Counted from the first letter of the stretch, positions 23,561-35,296 are shown. The stretch is 64,000 bases of DNA from Polytrichum commune (GCA_950295325.1 OX485806.1:52383169-52447168), one strand, 5' to 3'. Numbers and translations are program-made. Notes: a model not told the origin generated them from the letters alone.

Positions 23561-23616
23561 CATTCTCAATGAATTCTACGATTAAGAACACATGGGGGCC
23601 CATCTTTGGGCTCACA

Positions 23617-23805
23617 TATACTTATGTTAATGACTATATATGAATGGATGTTTTTTTGTGTATACATATTGTTACTTGTATATTTATTGTTGCAATTGTA
23701 TATGTATTACTTCATTTCACAAAAAACAACTTGTATATAAAGGGTTTTTAGAGTATGCAGTGAACGCACGTGATTCTAGGTTCTAATGAAAGGTGCACCC
23801 CCAAG
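23617..23805. other. AT-rich spacer before array A1
   Basis: About 190 bp of T/A-rich sequence with TGTATA-type repeats. No feature recognised. It is probably the host sequence into which LTR 3b inserted. Confidence 0.4.
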
Positions 23806-25370
23806 GTCTAGGGTGCGATAGTATGGACCAGATTTTTACAAGAATGAGGTGCCTTGTGTGTGCGTATATATGTGGTCTAGCTAGATTCATTTGTTGAAAT
23901 CCTTTTGGTATGCACTAGAATCCCACCCTCTCGGATCCGAGAGGGTCTAGGTGGTGGTGGTATGGACCAGATTTTTACAAGAATAACGTGCCTTTTGTAT
24001 GTATATGTATGTGGACTAGTTTGGTTCTTATGTTGAAATTCTTTGTGTATGCACTAGAATCCGACCCTCTCGGAACCGAGAGGGACTAGGGTGCGGTAGT
24101 ATGGACCAGATTTTGACAAAAATGAGATCCCTTGTGTATGTGTATGTATGTGGACTACATATGTTGAATTTTTTTGGATTCCACTAGAGGCCGAGCCTCT
24201 CGGATCCGAGAGGGTCTAGGGTGTGGTAGTATGGACTAAATTTTGACTAGAAAGATGTCCCTTGTGTATGTGTATGAATGTGGACTACCTAGGTTCATAT
24301 GTTGAAATTCTTTGTGTATGCACTAGAGTCCGACCTTCTCGGAACCGAGTGGGTCTAGGGTACGGTAGTATGGACCAGATTTTCACAAGAATGACGTCCC
24401 TTGTGTATGTGTATGTATGTGGACTAGCTCGGTTCGTATGTTGAAATTCTTTGTGTATGCACTAGAATCCGACCCTCTCGGTTCCGAGAGGGTCTACGGT
24501 GCGGTAGTATGGACCAGATTTTGACAAGAATGAGATCCCTCGTGTATGTGTATGTATGTGGACTACCTAGGTTCATATGTTGATTTTTTTTGGATTCCAC
24601 TAGAGGCCGACCCTCTCGGATCCGAGAGGGTCTAGGGTGTGGTAGTATGGACTAGATTTTGACTAGAATGAGGTGCCTTGTCTGTGCGTATATGTGTGGT
24701 CTAGCTAGATTCATTTGTTGAAATCCTTTTTGTATGCACTAGAATCCCACCCTCTCGGATCCGAGAGGGTCTAGGTGGTGGTAGTATGGACCAGATTTTT
24801 ACAAGAATGACGTGTCTTTTGTATGTATATGTATGTGGACTAACTTGGTTCTTATGTTGAAATTCTTTGTGTGTGCACTAGAATCCGACCCTCTCGGAAC
24901 CGAGAGGGTCTAGGGTGCGGTAGTATGGACCAGATTTTGACAAGAGTGAGGTCCCTTGTGTATGTGTATGTATGTGGACTAGCTTGGTTCTTATGTTGAA
25001 ATTCTTTATGTATGCACTAGAATCCGACCCTCTCGGAACCGAGAGGGTCTAGGGTGCAGTAGTATGGACCAGATCTTGACAAGAATGAGGTCCCTTGTGT
25101 ATGTGTATGTATGTGGATTAGTTTGGTTCGTATGTTGAAATTCTTTGTGTATGCACTAAAATCCGACCCTCTTGGAACCGAGAGGGTCTACAGTGCGGTA
25201 GTATGGACCAGATTTTGACAAGAATGAGGTCCCTAGTGTATGTGTATGTATGTGGACTAGCTTGGTTCATTTGTTGAAATTCTTTTTGTATGGACTAGAA
25301 TCCCACACTCTCGGATCCGAGAGGGTCTACGGTGTGGTAGTATGGACCCGATTTTGACAAGAATGAGATC
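23806..25370. repeat. Type-A tandem array A1, ~139-bp period with palindrome
   Basis: About 11 units. Each has GGTAGTATGGACCAGATTTT, a TGTGTATGTGTATGTATGTGG block, a ATGTTGAAATTCTTTG block and a near-palindrome CCCTCTCGGATCCGAGAGGG. Palindrome starts at 23926, 24065, 24195, 24334 and 24473 give spacings of mostly 139 bp, one of 130. The centre varies (AT, AA, TT) while the arms are mostly conserved. The array is cut at 25370 by a family-3 LTR. Related arrays lie at 42208 and 44800. Confidence 0.92.
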
Positions 25371-26444
25371 TGTGAGCCCAAATGGGTGTGCCCACATTTG
25401 TGTTAGGACCAGAAGTCATTAAAACTTAGGACCTAGATTTTAGTTGATATTTCAAAAACATAGAAAGAGTGTTAGTGGTCAGTGTTGATTGAAATTACAT
25501 TAGCTTGATTTTTGGTTACAGTAAGGTTAAATGATTGGTGGAATTAGACTTTAGATTCGTGAGAATTAAGGGTCGCTCAAAGCAAGGCCCAAGGAAGGGG
25601 TTTAGAGTCGGGATTAATATCCTTTTCGGCCATTTCAGGAGGGGCAGGGTTTAGAGGATAAACCCCTGGATTTGAAGGCTAGAAGTACTCGGGAGAGCGG
25701 GGAACAGGGTCAACACTACTAGTTCCTTTCTGAGCCAAGAAGGAGACGGAATGCGGCAGCAAGGAATGCAAGGAGGCTAGCCAAAATCAGGCCAAGAGAC
25801 AGGAAAAATTGGGCAATGGCTCTCGGGACTAGAGGCATAAGCTAGAAGGAATACTCCTGGAGGAGGAGCGACACCCACAGAGATACTTAAGCTCCGCAGT
25901 TGGAAGGTAACTGGGCAAGAAGAGATAGAAATGTGAAACAGGGGATGAGCCCCTGAAGCTCACTAGCCCTTGTGGGACTGTCACCCTCTAACATAGTGAC
26001 ATTGGCACATGGAAGGCCTTCGGATCGAACAGGACAAGCGGGGAACCCGAACACCGAAGGGAGGAGAAATTGAGTTGGCAGATTTGGCATTTTAGGGCGG
26101 GGATCACCGCCGCTGGCTAGCAGACTCCTAAGCGCTTGACCGCCAGCCAATGCTACAAATTTGAAGCTCTGAAGGCCAAGGCCATATGATAGAACTGGAT
26201 GATCAGTGGAATTGCCAGGGAGAAGGCAAGCGGCAGTCCATGAGCTGCCAGCTGAGGCTCAAAGCCCCTGAGGTGGCGGCGAGGTGGTAGCATTCACATT
26301 CTGGTTGGAATTGTTGGATAGCGGTGGGAATCCAGTGCAGAAAGACAGATACTAATGCAGGATTCAATTGCGAATGCTTTCACGACTGGAAGGGAAAAAG
26401 GAATGTCGGGTGCATAGATTCACGAATGTCAAAATCTGAGACTG
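25371..26444 (+). mobile_element. Family-3 LTR fragment (copy 3e)
   Basis: It begins TGTGAGCCCAAATGGGTG within the type-A array and shares the downstream ACATAGAAAGAGTG block with other plus-strand copies. Its 3' end is not found: an oppositely oriented family-3 start occurs at 26445. The remainder is AG-rich, without a coding signal. Confidence 0.6.
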
Positions 26445-27487
26445 TGTGAGGCCTAAACCCCCACCCTTAAGCGTCATAGTCCGGGTGAGAGCCTAGGCCC
26501 ACATGTGTATGATTCATTGTTTTTAGCCTTCGCGCTTCGGCCCCAATGCGCCAACATGTGAATAACAAAACCAACAGCTTTATTTAATGGTGAGAGATCC
26601 AGGTGTTTAGAAACACCACTAGCTCTTAGGATTATCCCCCAAGCGGAATCACTCAATCAACACATATGCCCATGTCCAAGCCTTGAGGCCAAGCCTATGC
26701 GCTACTTAACTAAACTAACTGCTCCTTAATCTATTGAGGCGTCCCAATTACATCCTCAGACTGCCCTGCCTCCCAAACTACCTAACTCCTACCTACTTAT
26801 CCCTTCGGCATCTTTAAGTCGTTTCCTAACGAACTGCCAACACCCTGTTGTCCACTATTGACTCCTCCAACTTCCCATATTCCCTTCTCCGGTGTTTCTA
26901 TGCTCGCATCCCAGTTACACTTCTGCAGCCACTCTCCAGTACCCCTCTTCCAACCCAGCTGTTGGGTGGCCCCCATTTACTTCCTTCAGATCACCTCGGC
27001 CTTTGATCGATCCTGCAGTCCTAGTCCCGGCCCTCACAAGACTCCAGTACCCTGGTCGTTTTGAATATCTCGTTCGCGTAACCAACCTGTGATGGGCTTG
27101 TATATATGGCCGTGACTTTGCCTCGGAGGTTGATTCCCTCAGCTTGAATTCGCTCAACCCTGCGGTGAGCTTCCCCCTTCCCAACCGAACCCGGGTTCCT
27201 TCCAGGCCAGAATGGCCGAATCCACAGTTACTGCTGAGATTAATGCCAAGCAGCTCATTCACCTTTGCTTCACCCAGTGCGGCCTCAACCAAGGAAGATC
27301 TGGTTGGCAGCAGCGCATATATGTGTCTAGACTCCCTTCTCGTGCTTCAAATCAAGATTCGGTATTCCTGCCCTCGCATTGCACTAGCCGGCTGATTTCT
27401 GAGTCCCTCCCGACATTACCTTCCTCGCCTCAATCGGCCATCTCCCTTCCAAATCGTTACCTCTTGGACCCTACTAGCTTCGGCTAC
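26445..27487 (-). mobile_element. Family-3 LTR fragment, inverse orientation (copy 3f), first part
   Basis: It begins TGTGAGGCCTAAACCCCCACCCTTAAGCGTC, the standard minus-orientation start of family 3. It is interrupted at 27488 by the family-2 LTR and seems to resume at 32660 and run to about 33856 (a degenerate GGACCCACA end). The CDS-like frames at 26858-27571 have no support. Confidence 0.55.
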
Positions 27488-28734
27488 TGTGGTACTTTTG
27501 GGCCACCCCCTTTCGAGGGATGTGAGCCCAAAAGGGTGCCCACATTTAGTCTTAGACCCTTGAAACGTTAGTTGATGCACTTTGAAGTAGCATGTTACTT
27601 CACAAAAATATAAAAAGAGTGAAATGTTAGTCTTAGAAGTACCATGTTGTAAGAGGCTAGGATGTGAGTTGTTATTGTGTTTTTACCTTCGGAAGGATTT
27701 GAGTGAATGAGGATAGGTAAGGAGAACTTGGATTGAGTAGTTAGTGAGTAGGCTAGTACAAATGGATGGAGACAACCAAAGTGACTCAAGAGGCAAGTGC
27801 ATTCGAATTGGGATGAATGGAGGATCACATGGAGCGCACAAGTGGACCACCTCATCATGGCCACTTAATGGGGAAGGCCCAAGGAAGAATGCAAGGTGGA
27901 GGATAAGCAAATTCTCAAAGCACCAATCAAATCACGAGTTAAGCATCGTGGTTTGAATTAAGTGGTGAGCGACGATTTGGGAAAGTAAGGGGAGAAAGTT
28001 ATGGCGGCGGAAAGCGAAGGAGGCTAAGTTTGGGTTGAAGCATCCCAAGTTTGGTAAAGTGTGGTAGGTAGAAAGCCAAGGCTAGTTAAATGTTCGAATT
28101 AGGATCCTTGTTGATCATTTGAGGGAGGAAGGCTTAGAAGATAGGATTGGCGCCTACTAAGTAGGAGGAAATCTCAAGGGCTTATCGTGAGCCTTGAGGG
28201 TGCTCACCCCCTCAAGCTTACTATATAATCCCTCATTCTTCCCTCATTCATCCTCTCTTTCCTTTGTGCTCCAAGGCACCCCACGAGTTATAAGTGTGGG
28301 TGTGGGAAGCCATATTGGAGCACATGTGTGTGCTTAGTTTTTAGTTTGAGAGCCAAGGCTTGTTAGCCTTGAAGAGGGCTTGACCTCTTGGTAGAATTAG
28401 TGTTGACGTGAAGGATTTTAAAGTTAATTCATGATTCCAATTTGTGGTACTTTAAGTTCATGTTTTGAATACACGTGGTTGCAAGTTCCATGTTTAAGAA
28501 TTGAGCACTTCATGTTGTGATGAGTGCAAAAATATACTTGTGTGGATTAGTTAGTCTTAGTGAAGTTAGGAAATTCTCTCTCCCCCTCTCCTCTCTAGGA
28601 TTTTAGGATTTTAGGATTAGAGAAGAATTGTGTGATTAGAAAGGGGTTGTTAGTAGAATTAGGGAAATTAGGTAGGAAGATTAGTTAAGGGCTTGAATAA
28701 TTAGTGAGGTAGTTGGGGATTACAACTACAAAGT

Positions 28735-28935
28735 TGTGGGTTCATGAAGGAGCTGGGTTTATGAAGGAGCTGGGTTTGTTTAGTTAGAAAGTAAAGAGCT
28801 GGGTTTATGAAGGACCTGGGTTTGTTTAGTTAGAAGCTAAGGAGCTGGGTTCATGAAGGAGCTGGTTTATGAAGGAGCTAGGTTTATGTAATTAGAAAGT
28901 AAAGAGATGGGTTCATGAAGGAGCTTAGTAGATAG
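28735..28935. repeat. Tandem repeat inside LTR 3g (GGAGCTGGGTT type)
   Basis: Irregular units built from TTCATGAAGGAGCTGGGTTT and TTTAGTTAGAAAGTAAAG, repeated about five times. The unit differs from those of copies 3a, 3c, 3d and 3h. Confidence 0.85.
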
Positions 28936-29300
28936 CCTACCTAATTAGCTCATAGACAAGTAGTTAGTTACATTATGCTAGTTAGTGTTATGTGTGGCTT
29001 TCACAAGTAAATGTATTTGAGATTGACTATAGAGAATAGTGTTTTTTTTTAACACTTGCATCCGCTCTTTAAAAATAAACCACGTGCACAAATTAATGGA
29101 GAATGTGGAGCACTCTCGCGATGGCAAGACAAAGGAAGCAAAGACCAAAGGTGCGAGGGAGAGATTGACATAAGTCACATAAGTATTTCTTAATACTTAA
29201 AGGCTTATGTACGGTATGGAGACACCAAGTGAGACCTCTTATAGTAGCGATACGGAATACACAAGTGATAGTTCAAGTGGTAGTATAGAGTCAACGGCAC

Positions 29301-29375
29301 GGACTCCATTTAGGAGAGGGATATCCTTAAGGGCTTGTGTAGCTAAAGCAGCCGGATGGACGTTAGAAGCAAACA
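29301..29375 (+). other. Conserved short frame in LTR 3g (RGISLRACVAKAAGWTLE)
   Basis: A stretch of a 70-residue frame (29207-29419) encodes RGISLRACVAKAAGWTLE. The family-3 LTR at 58818 encodes RGVSLTACVAKAAGWTLE at the corresponding place, and nearly all nucleotide differences are synonymous. A start-like MENVE also occurs in both copies (about 29097 and 59948), though in 3g it is separated from this frame by a stop and extra sequence. The product and its relation to gag are unknown. Confidence 0.55.
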
Positions 29376-32239
29376 AAGACAAAATAGCACCCGAGCATAA
29401 GGAGGTTAAAATAACATAATTAACTTGTGCATTCTCCACATACGTATTGAAATCGTACATTGAGTTGTTAAAAGTGAAATTCCAGTTAAATCCAAGACCA
29501 CTTGAAGGGTGAACCTTGCACTATGGACTTATCCAAGTCCAAATCCAATACCGCGGAGGAATGTGAGCCCAAACCCACTACTCGGACTACGGACGCTTAA
29601 GGGTGGGGGGTTTGGCCTCACAAGGGAGCCTAAAAATATCACACAAGCCCTTCGGTGAAGGTGGCCTGCACTTGTAGATGCCCCAGCCGAACCCGGATGA
29701 TAGGTGTATAACGTGAGTAGTTAGATTTTTAAGGGAGATTAAATATGCGTCGTAGTACCTCCGGAGGTTGGGGCTTAGTTTTTTACTAGTGTGGCTCTAA
29801 ACTCCACTAACGAATTTCATATCTAGTTCTAACCTTAACCTACAACCTATTCTACGCGCAGACGCATCAGCCTTGAAACCAAGGCAATCCTAATTTGTGA
29901 ATTAAGATGGTTCTGATACACACCAATTGGGTGTGATTCATACCACCTTAGCTCAATGAACGGAATAACGACAATTTGATGGACCATTTAATTCTTCATA
30001 TTTCTTTACTTAGTTCTATTTAATTTTCTAAGCGGGGGAACTTGGCCTAAGTCCCATCCTTCACACAAATTCCTTCTTATTACTTACTTTCGTTTGCACG
30101 TCCTACCTCACAACATTCACATATTAGGCATCACCCCTTACCTTGGAACCTTCTAAGGCCTTGTGCAGGTCCTTTGAAGGTTGAATAACATCTCAAACCC
30201 ATTCGAACATCAATGATTCGAAGAGTGGTATCACTCTACCGAGTCAAGTTTCCGATTCGGGTCTCTTGCAAACAAGGGTTTACGATTTATTTTGTATGTT
30301 TTGATTGTTAAATATGTTTACACTGGATAAACCACAAAATGCAACTCAATGGGACCAGGGTGACGGGCGACCTGTAGGTTCAACATGTTGCGCAATCTTC
30401 ATAAATTGGGCCATTACTCCCAATCTACGGGGCCAACAACATAATAATGGATTCGCGGGTCATTAACCCCATCTTTCCACCAACAACATTCAGAGTGGTT
30501 ATGTCGGTGATTAATCCGACTTACCACATACAAAACTTGCTAATAAATGAAGCTACTATCACAAAACATACAAAGGGGCCCGGAAACAATGAAGTTGGGT
30601 ATTCCCTTGACCACTTGACCTTACGAGATAAGTGAGTGGGTTTAGAGATGCATACCTTAGCTGCGCTCCTTCCAACCCTAAATGGAAGGCTTAAGGTTAG
30701 TTAATTTATTTCAATTCTCCTCGGTTGATTTGGACTTGATGTAGGCCAAACCGCTACCTCCTTCCTTGCTGCACTTCCCGAGCATCGACCTTGCCTCCTT
30801 CTTTATAACTAGTTTGGTAGTAAGCGTACCTTAGTTAATAATTAAAATATAAAGTATTTATTCTGTACTGTAATTTAATCCTAAGCATAATATTTATACT
30901 TAGCGCACCTAATTATCTTTCCAATGATCTAAAAATCACTTTAATCGGATAACAAATGTAAAAGTTATGAGTGTTGGAAGTGTGAGGTTGATTCAACCGA
31001 CCCTTCCAACCCACCTATTTAACTTCTAACTTCAAAAATTCATAGCACATTCTTTACTAATTGGATCTAGGCTTTCCTTATACCATTGGAAAGCTATAAA
31101 CAAGTTCTAACTAGAAAAATTATGACATCAGCAGGTTAAGCTAATAAAAATTCAGCAGACTCCTTGTAACACAGCAGTCAATCAAGAAGACTTAAACTAT
31201 ATATCTCGCCTTCAACAATTCATATCTAATTCAAATCTTATTCAAATCAAACGTTCTATATGACCCTGGAGAGATATTAAATATATGTATTTGATAAAAA
31301 TATGTGATTAGAAAGGTAAGCCGCAGGGAACCCAGCAGATCCTCTGTAATGCAACCAAAAGTTCTCAAACTATGTGTCCCATCTTCCACAATTCATATCT
31401 AATTCAAATCATGCTCAAATAAAATGTTCTAAGCAATTTTGGAAAGTGAGACGATAGTTCTATTTGGGAAAAATATAACTTCTTAGAATTAAAATTCCTA
31501 TTGGGCTCGCAGGTCTGATCCAGCAGCCGCTACCCACAATACCATCCAGTTTTTCTACTCCATCTTTGAAAATCTATAACTAATTGTCATCTTAACCAAA
31601 TCACAAATGAATAGCTATAGGAAATGTCTCTAAAAAAATGATAAGTATTTTGTTCTAGTTTTTGAACTAAGCCTTCAAGGCATGGGCAAATGAGGTCTAC
31701 AATGCCTCCACTCAAAATTCTACCATCCAACCTACCTCTATAAAAGAACGAATAATTTTATTGGTGTGTTAATAAACACACATTCTAACTAGGAGAGAGA
31801 ATAGAGGAGTTTCTCAAGCCTTTCTTTTAGGCCATTGAGAATGCATGCTAAAGGATTTTTTCCTAACTACATTGAAGCAGGGCTTCGCCCAAGCATTAGA
31901 GGAGAAGAGAGACCTACAAAGTAGAAGGAGGGGTTTTTAAACCCTCTCACAAAAAGGTTGGATCCCTTCTCCACCGGCTCCATTTTTTAAGCATTTTCCC
32001 GAAATTTTGGCTCGGGGGTTTTCCCGGTTGAGGTTGCCACCCTCTCGCCGAGGTGGCTCCGACGGGAAACCTAGAAATCTTTCTAATTTTTCGCCATTGA
32101 ATTGGCAAGGGGCCAAGTGGGCACGTAACCCCCTTGCTCTCTTTCTTTTTTATCTTCAAAAATCTTCAAGCCGATTTTATCTTCTTACGCAAAACACCTC
32201 CAATAGTCTTGTGTGCCTCACACTAACTAATAAACTAAC

Positions 32240-32480
32240 ACTTGGTTAGCTAGCATCTACTAACATTTGTTTAATAGCTAGCATTTACTAATATTTGCTT
32301 AGCTAGCATCTACTAACATTTGCTTAATAGCTATCATTTACTAATATTTGCTTAGCTAGCATCTACTAATATTTGCTTAGCTAGCATCTACTAATATTTG
32401 CTTAATAGCTAGCATCTACTAATATTTGCTTATCTAGCATCTACTAATATTTGATTAGCTAGTTGTTTTTACTAGCTAAC
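32240..32480. repeat. LTR-2b minisatellite (TAGCTAGCATCTACTAA type)
   Basis: About eight or nine units of 25-31 bp containing TTAGCTAGCATCTACTAAYATTTGCTTA. The same locus in LTR 2c (54785-54905) has about four units, so copy number differs between two otherwise close LTRs. Confidence 0.85.
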
Positions 32481-32659
32481 ATATTTTTTCTACTTTGCTA
32501 TCTTCTAGCACTACTAAGTTTCATTTTGACCTTCCTTCTTCTAGGCTAAATGCTAAATGAAATATTTTTCCCTAAATTCCCTATCAATTCTAAGTTTCAA
32601 TGCTAACATTCTAACTAAAAGTGATCCCGCGGAGTGGTGGACCACTCAAAGGGTTCACA

Positions 32660-33856
32660 ACTACTGAAACTCTAATCCCTTGGTCGCCTCATTCGTTGTC
32701 CACGGTTTTTTTGTTGACACCATCTCCTAGAGTCCCGAACAACATCCTCGGTATCCCGCATTGCCTCTGCCCTACCTTCTTAGCCCGGAAGAAGAAAAAC
32801 TCTAGGGCTTCGCCCTCGCCCTCGCCATTTTTGAGCCGCAACCAAAGAGCAAAGAACTGGGGGGGCTTCAGCCTTGTGGCCAAACACCTTTTACGGCTGC
32901 CGGAAATCTAGTGAGGATAACCGAAATGCACGGGTAGGTCACTCTAAGGCATTTTTGTGCACCACGTGCGGCTGGGGGTTTTTTGTTTTGGGGCTATTTA
33001 CCTTCAAGGGCTGAATTAAAGCCTCCTTATAATTACTTAAATTTCAAAAATGGCCCATTTTTTTGCACCCTTCCATTACTTATATTGTCCAAGTCACTGC
33101 AATTTTTTGTACTCTATATTCCTTTTAAGTGATAAAAACTAATATACTTCCTAACGCATTGACGAGTGTTAAGGGAAACCATGGAAACAAAAAAGGGTGC
33201 AAACAGTAATATCATTGCAAACAAAGTTATGAAGAAAAGACATAGGAGACCATAGCAAACATACTAAACATACCTTCTAGGATCCTTATCTTCAGCCCCT
33301 ATATTAATTTTACAAAAAAATAATGGCCCACATTTTATGTCCATCTAACTTACTTATAATGGGATTGTCTATATTTAATGGCCCCTTCATTATTTGGAAT
33401 TCCTTTATAATTTTTATTTCAAATGATTTTAATCCTCTCTATATTATGCCGCACGTTGTTTTTAAAATGCACTAAGTGACCTACCCGTGCCGAAATGAAC
33501 CCATCCCTACCTCGCACCGTTCTTTTACCGGGCAGTCCCTCATCCTTAAATGGTCATTAATTTGGCTCTCTCTCCCTACCTTAGTGCTGCCTTTTAAAAG
33601 GTTAAGGCCCAGCCTAACCCACTGGCCTAAGGCTACTTCACAATCAAATTGACTAATCCACTCTGTTTAATTTTACTATTTTTCAAACAACCCCAAACCC
33701 CACATCAAACACTAATACTAAGTTAATCTAGCCAATGTGTTAATTCCTAATGCCTCCCGCTTGTTATTGCTTGGCCTCTTCAAGCAACCACGAATGCAAG
33801 GGTCTTCATAAGTGTTTAACCTTAAGGACATCTGTGGGTACAATATTGGACCCACA
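32660..33856 (-). mobile_element. Family-3 LTR fragment 3f, second part
   Basis: Sequence after the family-2 LTR. It has a decayed ACTCTGTTTAATTTTACTATTTTTCAAACAA block and an ATATTGGACCCACA end that resemble the CACTCTTTTTATGC...TTTTGGGCTCATA end of minus-orientation family-3 LTRs. It is interrupted by a TIR element (32929-33489). The assignment is tentative because divergence is high. Confidence 0.4.
32929..33489. mobile_element. Non-autonomous hAT-like TIR element, 561 bp
   Basis: Terminal inverted repeats begin CACGGGTAGGTCACT and extend, imperfectly, over about 45 bp (through a GTGCGGC block). The flanks are a perfect 8-bp duplication CCGAAATG (32921-32928 and 33490-33497). An 8-bp duplication is typical of hAT elements. 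The AT-rich interior has no transposase. Confidence 0.85.
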
Positions 33857-34083
33857 CACTACAATCGCTGGGGGCTGTGTGTGGGGGTCGATGATGATCT
33901 AGTGAATCACATGTTGGAATTCCCGACTAGGTTCTGGGCATTAGCGAGGTTCCAGTGCGAGGCTAGCTGGGTATGCGGCTCCAATGCTAAGCTGAAAGGG
34001 TGCTAGCTGCCTCTGATGAGTTCCTGGGGCAGTCCCGGAGCTCTTTGATGTTCATTCAGTGGAAGCAATCTGGAGGTGAAGAG
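33857..34083. other. Unassigned spacer
   Basis: About 230 bp between the family-3 fragment and the truncated RT of the family-4 Gypsy. A 64-residue open frame crosses it but has no recognisable motif. Confidence 0.35.
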
Positions 34084-34558
34084 CTAGGCTCGAAGGAGTT
34101 GAGTTCCATTCTTCTTTGGCACAATCACGATTGGTGATAACCATTCTGTTTTATCCACGGGATATATGAATCCCGCCTCCAAGTACTTGTCGATCTCTTC
34201 TTTCACCTTGGCTGCGTAATTAGGGTTCATCCTGTAACGCATCTGTCGTACCGGCTTGGCTTCCGGCTGTAGTTCAATCTTATGCTCCCACACATGAGGG
34301 GGTATGTCCTTCATGTCTTTGTATGTGAAAGCAAACACATCCTTGAATTTTAGGAGTAGCTCTTTCACTTTTGCTTCGTATTTTCCCAAGTCTTTCGCTA
34401 TCTTTACTAACTTAAAGTCTTCACTAAGTCTTCATCTTCAACTGTCCATCCTGCTATTTTCTTCCCTTTGACGGCTTCTGAGGCAGGGGTGCGATCTACC
34501 GCGATATCCCCTTCTTTTACTTTTAAAACTGGTTTGGATACACCGGTTTCTCCTCCAT
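34084..34558 (-). pseudogene. Family-4 Gypsy, RT N-terminal fragment
   Basis: The minus strand encodes the pre-palm RT region (FKDVFAFTYKDMKDIPP; KPVRQMRYRMNP; YLEAGFIYPVDKTEWLSPIV; VPKKNG) and stops at about 34107, where similarity ends. The upstream part continues from the protease after a frameshift near 34400. The catalytic palm, RNase H and integrase are absent, so the element is 3'-truncated. Confidence 0.88.
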
Positions 34559-34567
34559 GGCCTCTTG

Positions 34568-35296
34568 CTATTTCTTGGTTGCTTTCCGAGGCCGAGGTTT
34601 CTCTTGTTCACCTGTGTTTGTTTTAGGTCTTCCTGTTTTCTTGGGGTTATCGACCCCCACTGTATTGCAGCTTGATCCTTGCAATTTCCTCAAACTTTTT
34701 AAATCAAAGTCCCCCATAGGTAACAACTCGGGAAATGCCTCATAGACTATTGCTTCGTCTTCATTGGATAGTCCCATTTCCCAGTTGTAGTCTTCCCAAT
34801 GTAAAGGTCTCTTATCAGGTGGTAGTGCAGGGGTTCTCTGAGTACTCAATTCGATCTTGCTTCCTCCTTGAGTCAAGGTTAATTTATTGAGGCGCCAATC
34901 ATGTTGTGCTTGGGCCTCCTTTAACCACGGTCTTCCCAATAATAGGGAATAGTTGTCTTCGGTGCTCACCATGTCTATGACGGTGAGTGTTGTCCGGATC
35001 ACGATTCCGTCGACATCAAGGCGTACCACCTGGATGATTCCTTTGGGCGTGACCCTCCTCTGGTCAGCCATCTTAATGGTAAATGGTGCGGGCTCTATCT
35101 TCTTGAGTCCTAATTTCTTCCTCAATGTGTCTGTGATGATGTTCATTCCTGATCCACCATCGATCAACGCGTTTGGTATTCGTTTATTCTTCACAATTAC
35201 TGATATCATGGGCATTTCCTCATCGAATGCCTTTGCTGTAACTTGATAGGTTTGAGCTGGTTCTTCCGTCGTTTCATCATTCGCTAATGCCGCCAT
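34568..35296 (-). pseudogene. Family-4 Gypsy, retropepsin domain
   Basis: A 242-residue open frame. The active-site motif NALIDGGSGMNIIT is at about residues 42-55, and LLLGRPWL at about residue 118, followed by a charged tail (KPRPRKATKK). The DGGS...LLGRPWL layout is the same as in element A, placing both in the Tat/Athila/Ogre side of the Gypsy group. The upstream linker (35399-35656) carries stops. Confidence 0.9.

Larger units (their letters stand above)
18710..23616 (-). mobile_element. Family-3 LTR (outer copy 3b) containing two nested family-3 LTRs
   Basis: The outer copy starts TGTCAGCCATAAATCCCCACCCTTATGCGTC at 18710 and ends GGGCTCACA at 23616. Flanks TATAG (18705-18709) and TATAC (23617-23621) agree at 4 of 5 positions. 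Removing the nested copies 3c (19433-21230) and 3d (22288-23560) leaves about 1.84 kb, a normal family-3 length. The reading frames at 19205-19420, 21207-21849 and 21893-22108 fall inside this LTR and are not conserved elsewhere. Confidence 0.7.
27521..29622 (+). mobile_element. Family-3 solo LTR nested in 2b (copy 3g)
   Basis: 2,102 bp from TGTGAGCCCAAAAGGG to GGTTTGGCCTCACA, with a perfect target duplication AGGGA (27516-27520 and 29623-29627). The block at 28080-28210 matches the reverse complement of LTR 3a, the LTR of element A. It holds a tandem repeat at 28735-28935 and a short conserved reading frame near its 3' end (29301-29375). Confidence 0.92.
27488..32659 (+). mobile_element. Family-2 solo LTR (copy 2b) split by a family-3 LTR
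   Basis: It begins TGTGGTACTTTTGGGCC and ends AAGGGTTCACA, like the clean copy at 52101-55084. Flanks GCTAC (27483-27487) and ACTAC (32660-32664) agree at 4 of 5 positions. Without the nested family-3 LTR (27521-29622) and one target duplication it is about 3.06 kb. The interior has a TAGCTAGCATCTACTAA-type minisatellite (32240-32480). No primer site or coding domain follows either end. Confidence 0.85.

Noticed and set aside
23806-25370. CRISPR-like repeat/spacer pattern
   Set aside because: Units are ~139 bp with similar spacers and plant retroelement surroundings; this is a tandem satellite, not a CRISPR array.
25371-27487. A possible second gene from frames at 25887-27571
   Set aside because: Overlapping frames on both strands without motifs, inside family-3 LTR fragments.
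30447-30635. Shared frame (MDSRVINPxFP) in family-2 LTRs 2b and 2c (52913-53173)
   Set aside because: Differences between the copies fall on replacement as well as synonymous sites and the frame ends differ, so no coding signal.
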